NCBI RefSeq assembly: GCF_014212125.1
Contig: NZ_JACJVP010000001.1
Location: 1 to 64,000, forward strand
From: Cohnella nanjingensis
GTDB lineage: Bacteria; Bacillota; Bacilli; Paenibacillales; Paenibacillaceae
Direction: 5' to 3'
Length of the DNA stretch: 64,000 nucleotides
Shown here: piece by piece, positions 9,069 through 18,659 of the stretch
Position numbering within the stretch: the first letter of the stretch is position 1
Layout of the letters: every line of letters begins with the position of its first letter
Translations under genes and position numbers: made by a program
The notes under the pieces: model-generated
Database searches by the model: none
Seen by the model: only the letters and a program-made list of their open reading frames with translations
What the model was told of the DNA's origin: nothing

Positions 9069-11042
9069 GTGACCGAACAAATCAACCTGTTTGCCGAAGT
9101 TTCGGCGCAGGCGGGAACGGAATACGGCGCCGACGATATCCAGGTGCTGGAAGGCTTGACCGCCGTACGCAAGAGACCGGGGATGTATATCGGCAGCACG
9201 ACCGCCTCGGGTCTGCATCATCTCGTCTGGGAGATCGTCGACAACGCCGTCGACGAGCATCTGGCGAAGTTTTGCAATCGGATTGACGTGACCATCCACG
9301 CGGACAATTCCGTGACCGTATACGACAATGGACGCGGCATCCCGACGGGCATGCACAAGACGGGCGTGCCCACGCCTCAGGTCGTCTTTACGATGCTGCA
9401 CGCGGGCGGCAAATTCGGAGGAGGCGGCTACAAGAAGTCGGGCGGCCTGCACGGCGTAGGCGCATCCGTCACCAACGCGCTGTCGGAGTGGCTCGAAGTC
9501 GAGATCTACCGCGAAGGCAAGATACATAAGATGCGCTTCGAGACGTGGACCGACGCGAACGGCAAAGACCACGTAGGCGAGCCGGTCGGCGGCCTGGAGG
9601 TGCTTGGCAATACGAACAAGACCGGCACCAAGGTGACGTTCAAGCCCGACGCGAAGGTGTTTCACGGGAACGTGGCGATTAATTACGACACCTTATCGGA
9701 GCGTCTGCAGGAGATCGCGTTCCTGAACTCCGGCCTCAAGGTCGTCGTGAAGGACCAGCGCTCGGGCAAAGAAGACACGTTCCACTACGAAGGCGGAGCG
9801 CGCCAATTCGTTCAATTTTTGAACGAGGACAAGACCGTGCTGCACGACGTCGTACACTTCGCGGCGGAGAAGGACGATATCGAGGTGGAGGTCGCGCTGC
9901 AGTACAACGACGGCTACACCGAGACGATCGCCTCGTTCGTCAACGCGATCCCGACCCGCGGCGGCGGCACGCACGAGACCGGCTTCAAGACGGCCTATAC
10001 CCGCATCATGAACGAGTACGCGCGCAAGATCGGCCAGCTCAAGGAGAAGGAGAAAAATCTCGAAGGCAGCGATCTGCGCGAAGGCATGATGGCCGTGATC
10101 AACATCAAGATGGCCGAAGTCGAGTTCGTCGGACAGACGAAGGACCAGCTCGGGAGCGCTTCGGCGCGCGGCGTGGTGGACGCGATCGTGGCCGAGAAGA
10201 TGGCGGTCTTCCTCGAGGAGAACCCCCAGGTCGGCCAACAGCTCATCCGCAAGTCGGTTCAGGCGTCCAAAGCCCGCGAAGCGGCGCGCAAAGCCAGGGA
10301 AGAGATCCGCACCGGCAAAAAGCGCAGCGAAAGCCCGAGCCTCGGCGGCAAGCTGTCGCCGGCGCAATCGAAGGACTACACGCGCAACGAGCTGTTCATC
10401 GTCGAAGGCGATTCGGCCGGCGGCTCGGCGAAGCAGGGGCGCGATTCCAAGCATCAGGCGATCTTGCCGCTCAAGGGCAAGCCGATGAACCCGGAGAAGG
10501 CCAAGCTGATCGACGTGCTGCGCAACGAAGAGTACAAAGCGATCATCGCCTCCATCGGCGCGGGCGTCGGGCCCGAATTCGACGCGGCCGAGAGCAACTA
10601 CGCCAAGATCATCATCATGACGGACGCGGATACGGACGGCGCGCACATTCAGGTGCTGCTGCTCACGTTCTTCTACCGGTACATGAAGCCGCTCATCGAC
10701 GCCGGCAAGGTGTTCATCGCGCAGCCGCCGCTCTACAAGATCACCCGTAAGTCGGGCAAGCTCGAGACGGTGCGCTACGCCTGGACCGACGAGCAGTTGC
10801 AGAACTACTTGAAGGAGATCGGCAAAGGCGCCGAGCTGCAGCGCTACAAAGGGCTGGGCGAGATGAATCCGGATCAGCTGTGGGAGACCACGATGAATCC
10901 GGAGACGCGGACGCTGCTGCAGGTGCAGATCGAAGACGCCGCCAAGGCGGAGCGCCGCGTGTCGACGCTCATGGGCGACAAGATCGATCCCCGCAAGCGC
11001 TGGATCATCGACAACGTCGACTTCATGGAATACGAAGAATAA
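9069..11042 (+). CDS. parE: DNA topoisomerase IV subunit B (ParE)
   Basis: 657 residues. The GHKL ATPase motifs are present ([33 protein letters not shown]), followed by the transducer domain and the TOPRIM domain (EGDSAGG near residue 450, DTDGAH, and the PLKGKPMN block). Length and the wording around the ATP lid match Bacillus ParE rather than GyrB, and parC follows 137 bp downstream. The GTG start has AGGAGG at 9056-9061. The enzyme is the ATPase half of the A2B2 complex that unlinks daughter chromosomes; it is the target of coumarin drugs. Confidence 0.96.
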   Translation: MTEQINLFAEVSAQAGTEYGADDIQVLEGLTAVRKRPGMYIGSTTASGLHHLVWEIVDNAVDEHLAKFCNRIDVTIHADNSVTVYDNGRGIPTGMHKTGVPTPQVVFTMLHAGGKFGGGGYKKSGGLHGVGASVTNALSEWLEVEIYREGKIHKMRFETWTDANGKDHVGEPVGGLEVLGNTNKTGTKVTFKPDAKVFHGNVAINYDTLSERLQEIAFLNSGLKVVVKDQRSGKEDTFHYEGGARQFVQFLNEDKTVLHDVVHFAAEKDDIEVEVALQYNDGYTETIASFVNAIPTRGGGTHETGFKTAYTRIMNEYARKIGQLKEKEKNLEGSDLREGMMAVINIKMAEVEFVGQTKDQLGSASARGVVDAIVAEKMAVFLEENPQVGQQLIRKSVQASKAREAARKAREEIRTGKKRSESPSLGGKLSPAQSKDYTRNELFIVEGDSAGGSAKQGRDSKHQAILPLKGKPMNPEKAKLIDVLRNEEYKAIIASIGAGVGPEFDAAESNYAKIIIMTDADTDGAHIQVLLLTFFYRYMKPLIDAGKVFIAQPPLYKITRKSGKLETVRYAWTDEQLQNYLKEIGKGAELQRYKGLGEMNPDQLWETTMNPETRTLLQVQIEDAAKAERRVSTLMGDKIDPRKRWIIDNVDFMEYEE

Positions 11043-11179
11043 ATTTGGGGTTAAATAGCGTCATGAGATGACGCTATTTCGATTGTCCGCGCGATTTCCG
11101 TATCAGGGGCGCACCCGCGGCGCGCGATTCCTTCGTCGGGGCATGGCGGCGGAGAGTTGGGTCAGAAGGGGAGACGTTT

Positions 11180-13648
11180 ATGGGTATGTTAGAGCAATTT
11201 CTGCCGGCATTCTTGGAAGAGGTCGTAGGCGACCGCTTCGGACGCTATTCTAAATATATTATTCAAGACCGGGCGATTCCCGACGTGCGCGACGGATTGA
11301 AGCCGGTACAGCGGCGAATCCTGTACGCGATGTACGATGCGGGGAACACGCCGGACAAACCGTACCGCAAGTCGGCGAAGACGGTCGGCGACGTGATGGG
11401 CAACTACCATCCGCACGGCGACTCCTCCATCTACGATGGCATGGTGCGGATGGCGCAGCCGTGGAAGATCGCGCATACGCTCGTGGACGGCCACGGCAAC
11501 TGGGGCTCGATGGACGACGATCCGCCGGCCGCCATGCGGTACACCGAGGCGCGCCTGTCCGCGATCGCCCTGGAGCTGCTTCGCGATATCGACAAGCGGA
11601 CGGTGCCGTTCAAGGATAACTTCGACAACACGACCAAGGAGCCCGTCGTTCTGCCGGCCCGGTATCCGAACCTGCTCGTCAACGGCGTCAGCGGCATCTC
11701 GGCCGGATTCGCGACGGAGATCCCGACGCACAACCTGCGCGAGATCATCGACGCCTGCACGGCGCTCATGGACAACCCGGAGATGACGACGGCCGAGCTC
11801 ATGACGATCGTGCGCGGACCGGACTTGCCGACCGGCGGCATCATCATGGGCGAAGAGGGCATCCGCGAGGCGTACGAGACCGGCAAGGGCAAGATGTACA
11901 TCCGTTCGAAGACGGCGATCGAGGAGATGCGGGGCGGCAAGCAGCAGATCGTCATCACCGAGATTCCGTATCAGATCGTCAAGTCGAAGCTCGTGAACGC
12001 GATCGACAACCTGCGGCTGGAGAAGAAGGTCGAGGGCATCGCGGAGGTGCGGGACGAGAGCGGCCGGAACGGGTTGCGCATCGTCGTCGAGCTGAAGAAG
12101 GACGCCGACGCGGAAGGCATTCTCGCCTTCCTGCTGAAGAAGACCGACTTGCAGGTCGCTTACAGCTTCAATATGGTCGCCATCGTCAACAAGGCGCCGC
12201 AGCAGCTCGGACTGAAGGCGATCCTGAGCGCGTATATCGCGCATCAGGTCGAAGTGGTCACGCATCGGACCCAATACGATCTGGAGAAAGCGGAAGACCG
12301 CGCGCACGTGCTGGAAGGGCTCGTCAAAGCGCTCAACCTGCTCGACGCGGTCATCGAGACGATCAAAGCCTCGAAAAACCGCCAGGACGCTCAGAACAAC
12401 CTGGTCGCGAAGTTCGGATTCTCCGAACGACAAGCCGACGCGATCTTGACCTTGCAGCTGTACCGGCTGACGAATCTCGAGATCAACTCGCTCGAGAAAG
12501 AGCATGCCGAAACGATGAAAAAGATCAGCCAGCTCCGTGCGATTCTCGCGAGCCCGAAGAAGCTGCACGGCGTCATCAAAGACGAGCTCGGCGAGATACG
12601 CGGCAAGTACGGCATCGACCGCCGCTCCGTCATTCAGGGCGAAGTGGAGGAGCTTAAGGTCAATCTGGAAGTCACCGTTCCGGCCGAAGAAGTGATCGTG
12701 ACGCTCAGCCGGCAAGGCTACGTCAAGCGGACGAGCCAGCTCTCCTTCACCCGGTCGGGCGGCGATCTCGGCAGCTCCGGCGTGAAAGAAGGCGACGTCA
12801 TCCGCTGGAGCCTGCAGTTGAACACGCTGGATTCGCTGCTGCTGTTCACGCAGAAGGGCCAGTACTACCTGCTGCCGGTTCACCAGATTCCCGAGTTCAA
12901 GTGGAAGGATACCGGCACGGCGATCGTGAACGTGCTGCCGTTGTCCAAGGACGACCGGCTGGTCGGCGTCGTGCCGGTCAAGCCCGGCGAATGGGCGCAG
13001 GCGGCGGAGCAGGGCGAGGACGGCCCTGCGCTCGTGTTCGTCCTGCGGCGCGGACAGGTCAAGCGGACGCTGCTCGCGGAATACGCGACGAGCCGAAGCA
13101 CGGCGATCGCGGCATGCAAAGTGGCGGACGGCGACGAGATTCGGACGGTCTACCGCAGCGAGCAGCCGCAAGAGCTTGTCCTCGTCACCGAGCAGGGGAT
13201 GAGCATCCGCATTCAGGAAGGCGAAGTGAGCTTGCAGGGCCGCGTCGCCGGCGGCGTGAGAGGCATCGCGCTGAAGGAAGGCGACTACGTCACGGACGGC
13301 CTTCCGGTATCGGGAGACGAAGGAGAGATTCTCGTGCTCTCGGATTACGGCTTCGCCAAGCGTACGCTGCTGTTCGACTATCCGCAGCAGGGCCGCGGAG
13401 GCAAGGGAATTCAGACCTTCGAGTTCAAGGAAGGCAAGCGGGTTCGCCCTAACGGCACGCGGCTGATCGCCGCCTACCATGTCAAGGAAGCGATCGAGAT
13501 CGGCGCGCTGACGGCTTCGGGGGCGTTCGCGGCGTTCCATTCCGACGACGCGCCGCTCGAGGATCGTCGCGCGCATGGCAAGGCGGTCGTCGCGACCGAT
13601 CGCAACGACCTGCTGGTTGAATCGTTCAAGAAGCCGCTCCAAGGTTGA
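11180..13648 (+). CDS. parC: DNA topoisomerase IV subunit A (ParC)
   Basis: 822 residues. The breakage-reunion domain carries the catalytic Tyr121 (RYTEARLS), with the quinolone region [10 protein letters not shown] at 77-86. Serine is kept at the position of S. aureus GrlA Ser80, and the acidic residue at the GrlA Glu84 position is Asp86, so no classical resistance change is evident. C-terminal beta-pinwheel blades follow from about residue 490. The ATG has GAAGGGGAG upstream. The protein ends ESFKKPLQG; the last 70 bases of the gene are repeated downstream in a 79-bp tandem array. No promoter is obvious between parE and parC, so they are probably one operon. Confidence 0.96.
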   Translation: MGMLEQFLPAFLEEVVGDRFGRYSKYIIQDRAIPDVRDGLKPVQRRILYAMYDAGNTPDKPYRKSAKTVGDVMGNYHPHGDSSIYDGMVRMAQPWKIAHTLVDGHGNWGSMDDDPPAAMRYTEARLSAIALELLRDIDKRTVPFKDNFDNTTKEPVVLPARYPNLLVNGVSGISAGFATEIPTHNLREIIDACTALMDNPEMTTAELMTIVRGPDLPTGGIIMGEEGIREAYETGKGKMYIRSKTAIEEMRGGKQQIVITEIPYQIVKSKLVNAIDNLRLEKKVEGIAEVRDESGRNGLRIVVELKKDADAEGILAFLLKKTDLQVAYSFNMVAIVNKAPQQLGLKAILSAYIAHQVEVVTHRTQYDLEKAEDRAHVLEGLVKALNLLDAVIETIKASKNRQDAQNNLVAKFGFSERQADAILTLQLYRLTNLEINSLEKEHAETMKKISQLRAILASPKKLHGVIKDELGEIRGKYGIDRRSVIQGEVEELKVNLEVTVPAEEVIVTLSRQGYVKRTSQLSFTRSGGDLGSSGVKEGDVIRWSLQLNTLDSLLLFTQKGQYYLLPVHQIPEFKWKDTGTAIVNVLPLSKDDRLVGVVPVKPGEWAQAAEQGEDGPALVFVLRRGQVKRTLLAEYATSRSTAIAACKVADGDEIRTVYRSEQPQELVLVTEQGMSIRIQEGEVSLQGRVAGGVRGIALKEGDYVTDGLPVSGDEGEILVLSDYGFAKRTLLFDYPQQGRGGKGIQTFEFKEGKRVRPNGTRLIAAYHVKEAIEIGALTASGAFAAFHSDDAPLEDRRAHGKAVVATDRNDLLVESFKKPLQG

Positions 13649-13822
13649 CGTACGGCGCAAGGCGGTCGTCGCGACCGATCGCAACGTTCTGCTGGTTGAA
13701 TCGTTCAAGAAACCGCTCCAAGGTTGACGTACGGCGCAAGGCGGTCGACGCGACCGATCGCAACGTTCTGCTAGTTGAATCGTTCAAGAAACCGCTCCAA
13801 GGCTGACGTACGGCGCAAGGCT
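13578..13822. repeat. 79-bp tandem repeat made from the 3' end of parC
   Basis: Units begin (GCAAGGC) at 13578, 13657 and 13736, exactly 79 bp apart, with a truncated fourth at 13815. The first unit contains the last 23 codons and stop of parC; the next two repeat the same coding tail and stop. Copies 2 and 3 share GTTCTG and AAACC where copy 1 has GACCTG and AAGCC. Since 79 is not a multiple of three, the copies lie in different frames and cannot extend parC. Confidence 0.93.
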
Positions 13823-13888
13823 ATCGTCGGCCGGCGCTTGAAGGGGGAAGACTGACGGCTGGGAGCTGCTGACGAAGAGCTGGCGGCG

Positions 13889-14065
13889 TCAGTCGTAGGG
13901 ACCGTCGCGCGACTCGCTGCGGTCGATCCACTTCAGCATCATGTCCAAGAGGACCCACAGCGGCACCGGCTCATCCAGCCGTTCCAGCAGCTGTGGGTCT
14001 TCGATGATGCCGGCCTCGCGAGCCATTTGCCCGATCATCCGTTTGCGTTCGTCCGCAGCCGTCAC
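13889..14065 (-). CDS. Small acidic hypothetical protein (58 residues)
   Basis: Start GTG at 14065 with a GGAGG (complement of 14075-14079) 9 nt away. The product begins TAADERKRMIGQMAREAGI and ends KWIDRSESRDGPYD; it is predicted helical and soluble, without membrane segment or known motif. A longer frame reaches to 14209 but would run across the probable promoter of the neighbouring marR gene and lacks a ribosome binding site. It lies between the parC repeats and marR, divergent from marR. Function unknown; the good ribosome binding site makes it probably real. Confidence 0.55.
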   Translation of the reverse strand: MTAADERKRMIGQMAREAGIIEDPQLLERLDEPVPLWVLLDMMLKWIDRSESRDGPYD

Positions 14066-14180
14066 GATTGTTCGCCTCCGCTTGAACCGCGTTATTTTCC
14101 GTCGTTCCCGTTTGGATGTCACCAGTATATGTCGCCGAATGTCGCATCGTACCTGATCCTGAGGATTCATGGCGTAAATA

Positions 14181-14225
14181 TTTAACCCGCTTAAACTATC
14201 ATTCGACATCTATGGTGCGTATAAT
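14181..14225 (+). promoter_or_regulatory. Promoter and possible operator of marR
   Basis: A perfect -10 box TATAAT lies at 14220-14225, 44 bp before the start codon, with a poor -35. The inverted repeat TTTAA-CCCGC-TTAAA (14181-14195) just upstream is a candidate autoregulatory MarR site. Confidence 0.4.
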
Positions 14226-14268
14226 AGAAAGAGAAGGATAGGTTCGGGATAGCCGAGGAGGAGAAGGT

Positions 14269-14760
14269 ATGGAGACGGCATCGGAATTTGTGAAGAGCTG
14301 GATGAAGTTGACGAAGGACTGGCAGACCCAAATGGAAGCGGAGATGGCCCCGCAGCTGACGGAAGGGCAATTGCAGGTACTCGAACTGCTGAAAGCGCAC
14401 GAGCCGATGAAGCCGTCCGACCTACTCCCGCATCTGGAGACGACCCCGGCCGCCGTGACGACGCTGCTCGACCGCATGGAGCGCAATGGCCTGGTCAAGC
14501 GTACGAGGGACGAAGGCGACCGGCGTATCGTCTGGGTCAGTACGACCCCGTTCGGGCGGACGGAGACGGAGCGCGGCCTGCGGATTCGCAGCGAGATCGT
14601 GAACCGATCGTTGGACCGCTTGTCGGCGCACAACCGGCAGCTGCTCGTCTTCCTGATCGGCAAGGTGGCGGGCACGCGGGAGACGACTGCGGCCGCCAAG
14701 GAGCGGGCGAACGGACGCGCTTCGGCCGCCGACAATCGGACGGAGGAAGCGTCCGCTTAA
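14269..14760 (+). CDS. MarR-family transcriptional regulator
   Basis: 163 residues. Helices flank a winged helix-turn-helix in the middle: PSDLLPHLETTPAAVTTLLD is the helix-turn-helix (about 47-66) and RTRDEGDRRIVWV is the wing (about 76-88). The C-terminal tail (about 140-163) is polar and probably disordered. The ATG has GAGGAGAAGG upstream. Proteins of this family bind as dimers to palindromes and respond to phenolic ligands or oxidants, usually repressing themselves and a neighbour. No obvious target gene lies next to it, and it ends in a strong terminator, so it is a single-gene unit. Confidence 0.88.
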   Translation: METASEFVKSWMKLTKDWQTQMEAEMAPQLTEGQLQVLELLKAHEPMKPSDLLPHLETTPAAVTTLLDRMERNGLVKRTRDEGDRRIVWVSTTPFGRTETERGLRIRSEIVNRSLDRLSAHNRQLLVFLIGKVAGTRETTAAAKERANGRASAADNRTEEASA

Positions 14761-14780
14761 GGATTAGGTGATATTGTAGA

Positions 14781-14840
14781 CGAAAACGACCCCGCTGTCC
14801 GCTGCTGCATTGCGGACGGCGGGGCCGTTTTCGTTTTTTG
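14781..14840 (+). terminator. Strong intrinsic terminator of marR
   Basis: A near-perfect 22-bp stem (14781-14802 with 14812-14833, starting CGAAAACG and ending CGTTTTCG) around a 9-nt loop, followed by TTTTTT. Confidence 0.93.
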
Positions 14841-14954
14841 GGAGGCGGTCGGAACGATAGGGGGATTTGGCGGGCTGATGATCGGCGTTGAAGGATGTAA
14901 GTTTTGTCCTATTCACGGATGGGGCTAGCTCTGCTGAGACGGTGGACAGTGCCA

Positions 14955-15145
14955 TTACGCAATAAATTGCATTTGTACCACTTATTTGGCGCCATTTGCA
15001 GGTTTGGAGGCAATAAGTTGCAAACATACATCTTATTTGTACAGAAAACGGTCTGAACGTACAGGATGGCTAAATAAGTTGTACGTTTACAGCTAAATGA
15101 TGATAATAGAGGCAAAATGGCTAAATAAGTTGTACATTTACAACT
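14955..15145. repeat. AT-rich stretch with dispersed AATAAGTTG-type repeats
   Basis: The element ATGGCTAAATAAGTTGTAC followed by a TTTACA-like tail occurs at 15066 and 15117, 51 bp apart. Diverged copies (AATAAATTGCATTTGTAC near 14961, AATAAGTTGCAAACATAC near 15012) and opposite-strand forms (CTTATTTG) lie just upstream. The base composition is much more AT-rich than its surroundings. Frames crossing it are made only of repeat sequence, so I call no gene. The rest of 14841-15307 holds nothing I recognise. Confidence 0.65.
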
Positions 15146-15307
15146 AGAGGTAGAATCTAGAGGTGAAACAGCAAGATCAGTTGTGTTTTCGCAACGACGC
15201 GGACGGTTCAGAGGTACGGGATGCGCGGAAAGCGAGGGAATCGGGATAGGCTATGCAGCCAAAACGATGTGATTTCATCTGAGCAGGCATGCCGGTTCAC
15301 TTCAACC

Positions 15308-15468
15308 GCTGTAGATTCCACCTAAGGGAACCAATTGCACAAACCGCTGTAGATTCCACCCAAGGGAACCAATTGCACAAACTGCTGTAGATTCCACCTA
15401 AGGGAACCAATTGCACAAACTGCTGTAGATTCCACCCAAGGGAACCAATCGCACAAACTGCTGTAGAT
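15308..15468. repeat. Tandem array of a 38-bp unit, four copies plus a stub
   Basis: GCTGTAGATTCCACC recurs at 15308, 15346, 15384 and 15422, exactly 38 bp apart, with a broken fifth unit at 15460. Units are almost identical (CCTAAGGG alternates with CCCAAGGG) and contain CAATTGCACAAAC. There are no variable spacers, so it is not a CRISPR array. Confidence 0.93.
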
Positions 15469-15554
15469 GCCGACTCGCAAGCGCTCCGATCGCACTCCAA
15501 TCACAATAAATGCCAAAGCCCAAGCATACCAATCGCGCGTACCATATTAGATGC

Positions 15555-15590
15555 AAAACAAAAAGGAGGGGGATCAACCCTCTCCTTTTT
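15555..15590 (-). terminator. Terminator overlapping the end of the CapA-like gene
   Basis: CTCCTTTTT (15582-15590) and AAAAAGGAG (15560-15568) form the stem; on the minus strand it is followed by TTTTTGTTTTG. The stop codon of the gene (15574-15576) lies inside the loop region. Confidence 0.75.
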
Positions 15591-16878
15591 GGTCCGCTTT
15601 CCGGCGCAAATGATCGGTAATGCCGGGCAGCAGCGAAGCCATGACGGCATAGTCCTTGTTCGTCAGGTTGGGGTCGTTGCGCTCGTCGAGCTCTTGCTGC
15701 ATCGGAATGACCGTATAATGACGCTTGGCGTCCGGCCCCCAGATATGGACCCAGGTCGGCGTAGCCTTCACATCGCTCCAAGAAGTGCGCGTAATGCCGT
15801 TCTCCGTGCGCTTGACGAGCTTCACGCTCATGATGACGCCGACGTTTTTCCAGCTCCCGGTCTGATTCGAGACGAAGTTCCCCATCGAATAGACGACGAG
15901 ACCGCGGCGCTTGCCGCCCGGCGCGGACGGATCGTCCACCACCAGCGTCTCGTACGGCTGAACGACGTGCGGATGGGAGCCCAGGATGAGATCCGCTCCG
16001 TCCTCCAGCGTCTCCCGCGCGATCCGGCGTTGCTCGTCGCTCGGCATCCGCTGGTATTCGATCCCGAAGTGCATCGAGACCGCGACGGCGTCCGCGCCAG
16101 CCTCCTTGAGCCTGCCGATATCGGCGGCGATGGCGTCACGGTCGATCAGGTTCACCGCGAACGCTTTGTCCTCCGAGACGCGGATGCCGTTCGTCCCGTA
16201 CGTATAGGACAGGAAGCCGAGCTTGATGCCGTTGCGCTCCTCGATCACGAGGCGCGCAGCGTCATCGGCGTTCGCCGCGGTGCCGACGGGAACCAGGCCG
16301 AGCTTGCGCAGGTTGGCCAGCGTTCGCACGATGCCGGCGAAGCCGCGGTCGAGCGTATGGTTGTTCGCGGTCGAGAGAACCTGGAAGCCCGCATCCTTCA
16401 GGGCGTTCGACAGCTCGGTCGGCGCGTTGAAGCGCGGATAGCCCGTGTACTTCAGATCGGCGCCGGCGATGGGGGTCTCCAGGTTGCCCACGACCCAGTC
16501 GCCTTGCCGGAGCAGTGGCTTGACTTGTTTGAACCAGGGCTTGAAGTCGTACTTTTTCGTCTTCGGATTGTAGTAGCCGGGAAGCTGCGGGGAATGCACC
16601 ATAATATCCCCGACGGCGACCAGTGTGGCCTCCCGGACGGAATCCGGCACTTCGCCGGCTGGCGAAGGGAATGGCGACGGCGATACAGCCGGTTCCTTCG
16701 AAGCGGCCGGCGCGGTCGGCGTCGCCGGAGGCTGCGCGATCGGAGTCGGCTTGGCCGTCTGCGCCGGCGGCGGGGAAGAGGCGGTCCCTTCCCCGTCCAA
16801 CAGGCTGCAGGCCGTCGCCGCGACGCAGAAGCCCATGATGGCGGCGCCGAGCGCGAGACACTTCGCGGTCAGCAGCAT
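15574..16878 (-). CDS. CapA-family (PGA_cap) metallophosphatase-like lipoprotein
   Basis: 434 residues. An N-terminal hydrophobic segment ends in a lipobox-like ATAC, followed by a Pro/Thr/Ala/Ser-rich linker (about 30-75). The CapA domain shows AVGDIMVH, GNLETPIAG, STANNHTLDRG, HFGIEY, GSHPHVVQP and YSMGNFVSNQ, the metal-binding pattern of the calcineurin-like PGA_cap family. The protein is therefore outside the membrane. CapA in Bacillus is part of the poly-gamma-glutamate machinery, but no capB or capC is present here, so the substrate is open. The ATG is 29 bp downstream of the methyltransferase stop; GGAGG sits very close to the ATG, so the start is less certain. Confidence 0.82.
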   Translation of the reverse strand: MLLTAKCLALGAAIMGFCVAATACSLLDGEGTASSPPPAQTAKPTPIAQPPATPTAPAASKEPAVSPSPFPSPAGEVPDSVREATLVAVGDIMVHSPQLPGYYNPKTKKYDFKPWFKQVKPLLRQGDWVVGNLETPIAGADLKYTGYPRFNAPTELSNALKDAGFQVLSTANNHTLDRGFAGIVRTLANLRKLGLVPVGTAANADDAARLVIEERNGIKLGFLSYTYGTNGIRVSEDKAFAVNLIDRDAIAADIGRLKEAGADAVAVSMHFGIEYQRMPSDEQRRIARETLEDGADLILGSHPHVVQPYETLVVDDPSAPGGKRRGLVVYSMGNFVSNQTGSWKNVGVIMSVKLVKRTENGITRTSWSDVKATPTWVHIWGPDAKRHYTVIPMQQELDERNDPNLTNKDYAVMASLLPGITDHLRRKADQKGEG

Positions 16879-16907
16879 GCCCTCCCCGTACCGGCTTGCG
16901 AGCGGCC

Positions 16908-17774
16908 TCAGTCGCTCTCCCAACGGCCGTAGATGCCGCATGGGAGGGTCAGCCCGCTGCGCGTGATCGGCAGCCCGATCTCGCCGCAATCCAGCTTGCC
17001 GCCGTGCTTGCGTCCGACGGAGAGATGGAGCAGGTTGTGCAGGACGGTCGGAGACAAACCGGTGGTGTACGAATTCACGAGCACGAACAACGGATTGTCG
17101 GAGAGGATCGCGCGGCACTCTTCGAGGAAGGGGAAGAGGCTCTCCTCCAGCTTCCACGTCTCGCCGCCGGGTCCGCGGCCGTACGAAGGCGGGTCCATGA
17201 TGATCGCGTCGTACTGCCGGCCTCTGCGCTGTTCCCGCTGCACGAACTTGAAGACGTCGTCCGTGATAAAGCGGATCGGCGCGTCCTCCAGGCCGGACAG
17301 CTGCGCGTTTTCCTTGGCCCATTGGACCATGCCCTTGGACGCGTCGACGTGGCAGACCTCCGCCCCTGCCGAAGCGGCGGCTACGGTAGCGCCGCCGGTG
17401 TAGGCGAACAGGTTCAGCACGCGGATCGGCCGGCCGGCTTCCGCGATCTTCTTCATCATCCAGCTCCAGTTGACGGCTTGCTCCGGGAACAAGCCGGTGT
17501 GCTTGAAGTTGGTCGGCTTGATATGGAACTTCAGCGGCCCGTAGGAGATGCTCCAGCGTTCGGGCAGGGCGCGGCGGAATTGCCACTGTCCGCCTCCGGA
17601 GGAGCTTCGGAAGTAGTGGCCGTCGGCGCTGCGCCATTCGTTCGTCTCTTGGACGAGGGGCCATATGATCTGAGGATCCGGGCGGCGGAGGATGACGTCC
17701 CCCCAGCGTTCCAGCTTGTCGCCGCTGCCGGTGTCGATCAATTCGTAATCTTGCCAATCGGTTGCCATTCGCAT
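16908..17774 (-). CDS. Class I SAM-dependent methyltransferase (RlmI-like group)
   Basis: 288 residues. An N-terminal beta-rich part (about 1-110) precedes a Rossmann domain with motif I LNLFAYTGGATVAAA and the catalytic-type motif IV MDPPSYGRGPGG, as in the COG1092 group that includes the 23S rRNA cytosine methyltransferase RlmI and relatives. It lacks an obvious PUA domain, so it may act on another RNA or a small molecule. The ATG has AAGGAAG 11 nt upstream; an ATG two codons in is possible. It is followed 29 bp later by the CapA-like gene. Methyltransferase family is secure; the target is inferred only. Confidence 0.8.
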   Translation of the reverse strand: MRMATDWQDYELIDTGSGDKLERWGDVILRRPDPQIIWPLVQETNEWRSADGHYFRSSSGGGQWQFRRALPERWSISYGPLKFHIKPTNFKHTGLFPEQAVNWSWMMKKIAEAGRPIRVLNLFAYTGGATVAAASAGAEVCHVDASKGMVQWAKENAQLSGLEDAPIRFITDDVFKFVQREQRRGRQYDAIIMDPPSYGRGPGGETWKLEESLFPFLEECRAILSDNPLFVLVNSYTTGLSPTVLHNLLHLSVGRKHGGKLDCGEIGLPITRSGLTLPCGIYGRWESD

Positions 17775-17799
17775 GTCTTAGCGCTCTTCCTTTTCACGT

Positions 17800-18558
17800 T
17801 CAAATGAGATTGCTTGCCGCTTCGAGCGGCGTCGGCTCCGCCCAGAACCGATAGCCGAACCCTCTGACCGTATGAATATAGATCGGTCGGGAAGGATCGG
17901 GCTCGATTTTCTTGCGGAGATTGCTGATATGCACCATTAACGTTCGGGTGTCGCCCATGCTGTCCGTGTGCCATACGAGGCGGTAGAGCTCGTCGAGCGC
18001 ATAGACGCGGTTAGGCTGCCTAGCCAGGACCGACAGCAGCTCGAACTCCTTCGCGGAGAGAGGCACGAGCTCTTGCTGCCGTCTCACCTCGTAGCGCTTG
18101 AGGTCGATCTCGAGGCCAGGGAAGCTCAGCGAAGAGGAGAGATCCTCCGGCGGCCGCTCCCGCATGCGCCTGCGGCGGATATGCGCATGGACGCGGGCGA
18201 CGAGCTGGCTGGGGCTGAACGGCTTCGTGATATAGTCGTCGCCGCCTTCAGACAGTCCGTTAACGATATCGGCATCCTCGGATCTGCAGCTTAGGAACAA
18301 GATCGGCACGTCGGCGCAAGGCCCGGTCCGAAGCCGGCGGCACACTTCGATCCCGTCCATACGCCCGAGGTTCACGTCGAGCAGGATCAGGTCCGGCGTG
18401 AGCGCTTCGGCTGTCAGGATCGCCTGTTCGCCTTCGTGCGCGGTATGTACGGCAAAGCCTTCCTTGGCCAGGAATAACGAGATCAGATCGGTGATTTCCG
18501 TTTCGTCGTCTACGACCAGAATGGCGGCGTTTGGTCTGCTCACAGGCTCTTCCTCCAT
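17800..18558 (-). CDS. OmpR/PhoB-family response regulator
   Basis: 252 residues. The receiver domain (about 12-130) has the acidic pair DD near 17-18, phosphoacceptor Asp61 (LILLDVNLG), Ser90 and Lys112 (ITKPFSP). The winged-helix output domain (about 150-242) has the Trans_reg_C features LSAKEFELL and VRGFGYRF. It is transcribed away from the sensor kinase gene that starts 101 bp away; a divergent layout is unusual for a two-component pair, but adjacency makes them likely partners. The 101-bp gap must hold both promoters, so autoregulation from there is plausible. Target genes unknown. Confidence 0.93.
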   Translation of the reverse strand: MEEEPVSRPNAAILVVDDETEITDLISLFLAKEGFAVHTAHEGEQAILTAEALTPDLILLDVNLGRMDGIEVCRRLRTGPCADVPILFLSCRSEDADIVNGLSEGGDDYITKPFSPSQLVARVHAHIRRRRMRERPPEDLSSSLSFPGLEIDLKRYEVRRQQELVPLSAKEFELLSVLARQPNRVYALDELYRLVWHTDSMGDTRTLMVHISNLRKKIEPDPSRPIYIHTVRGFGYRFWAEPTPLEAASNLI

Positions 18559-18659
18559 TCATAGCGGGTGCACATATGAAATTATTATACTTAAAGCGTT
18601 GACGGGGAATCAATGCGCGTTTACGATGAGGTCATGCAAGGGTTGTGGGAGAGGTCGGA

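Noticed and set aside
11189-13708. 839-codon open frame on the minus strand opposite parC
   Set aside because: It is exactly antisense to a secure gene and has no family features; long opposite-strand frames are expected at this GC content. The same holds for those opposite the ABC exporter (3505-5334), the PBP (33305-35209) and the PHP protein (60337-62007, 62212-63645).
13889-14209. 106-residue version of the small minus-strand gene
   Set aside because: The extra N-terminal part crosses the marR promoter and lacks a ribosome binding site; the GTG at 14065 has a good one.
14764-15027. 87-codon frame on the minus strand
   Set aside because: It is built from the AATAAGTTG-type repeats and has no ribosome binding site.
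15308-15468. Possible CRISPR array
   Set aside because: The 38-bp units are directly adjacent with no unique spacers and no cas genes are near.
15297-15516. Frames on the minus strand with periodic peptide repeats
   Set aside because: The periodicity comes from the 38-bp DNA repeat; 38 is not a multiple of three, and there is no start signal.
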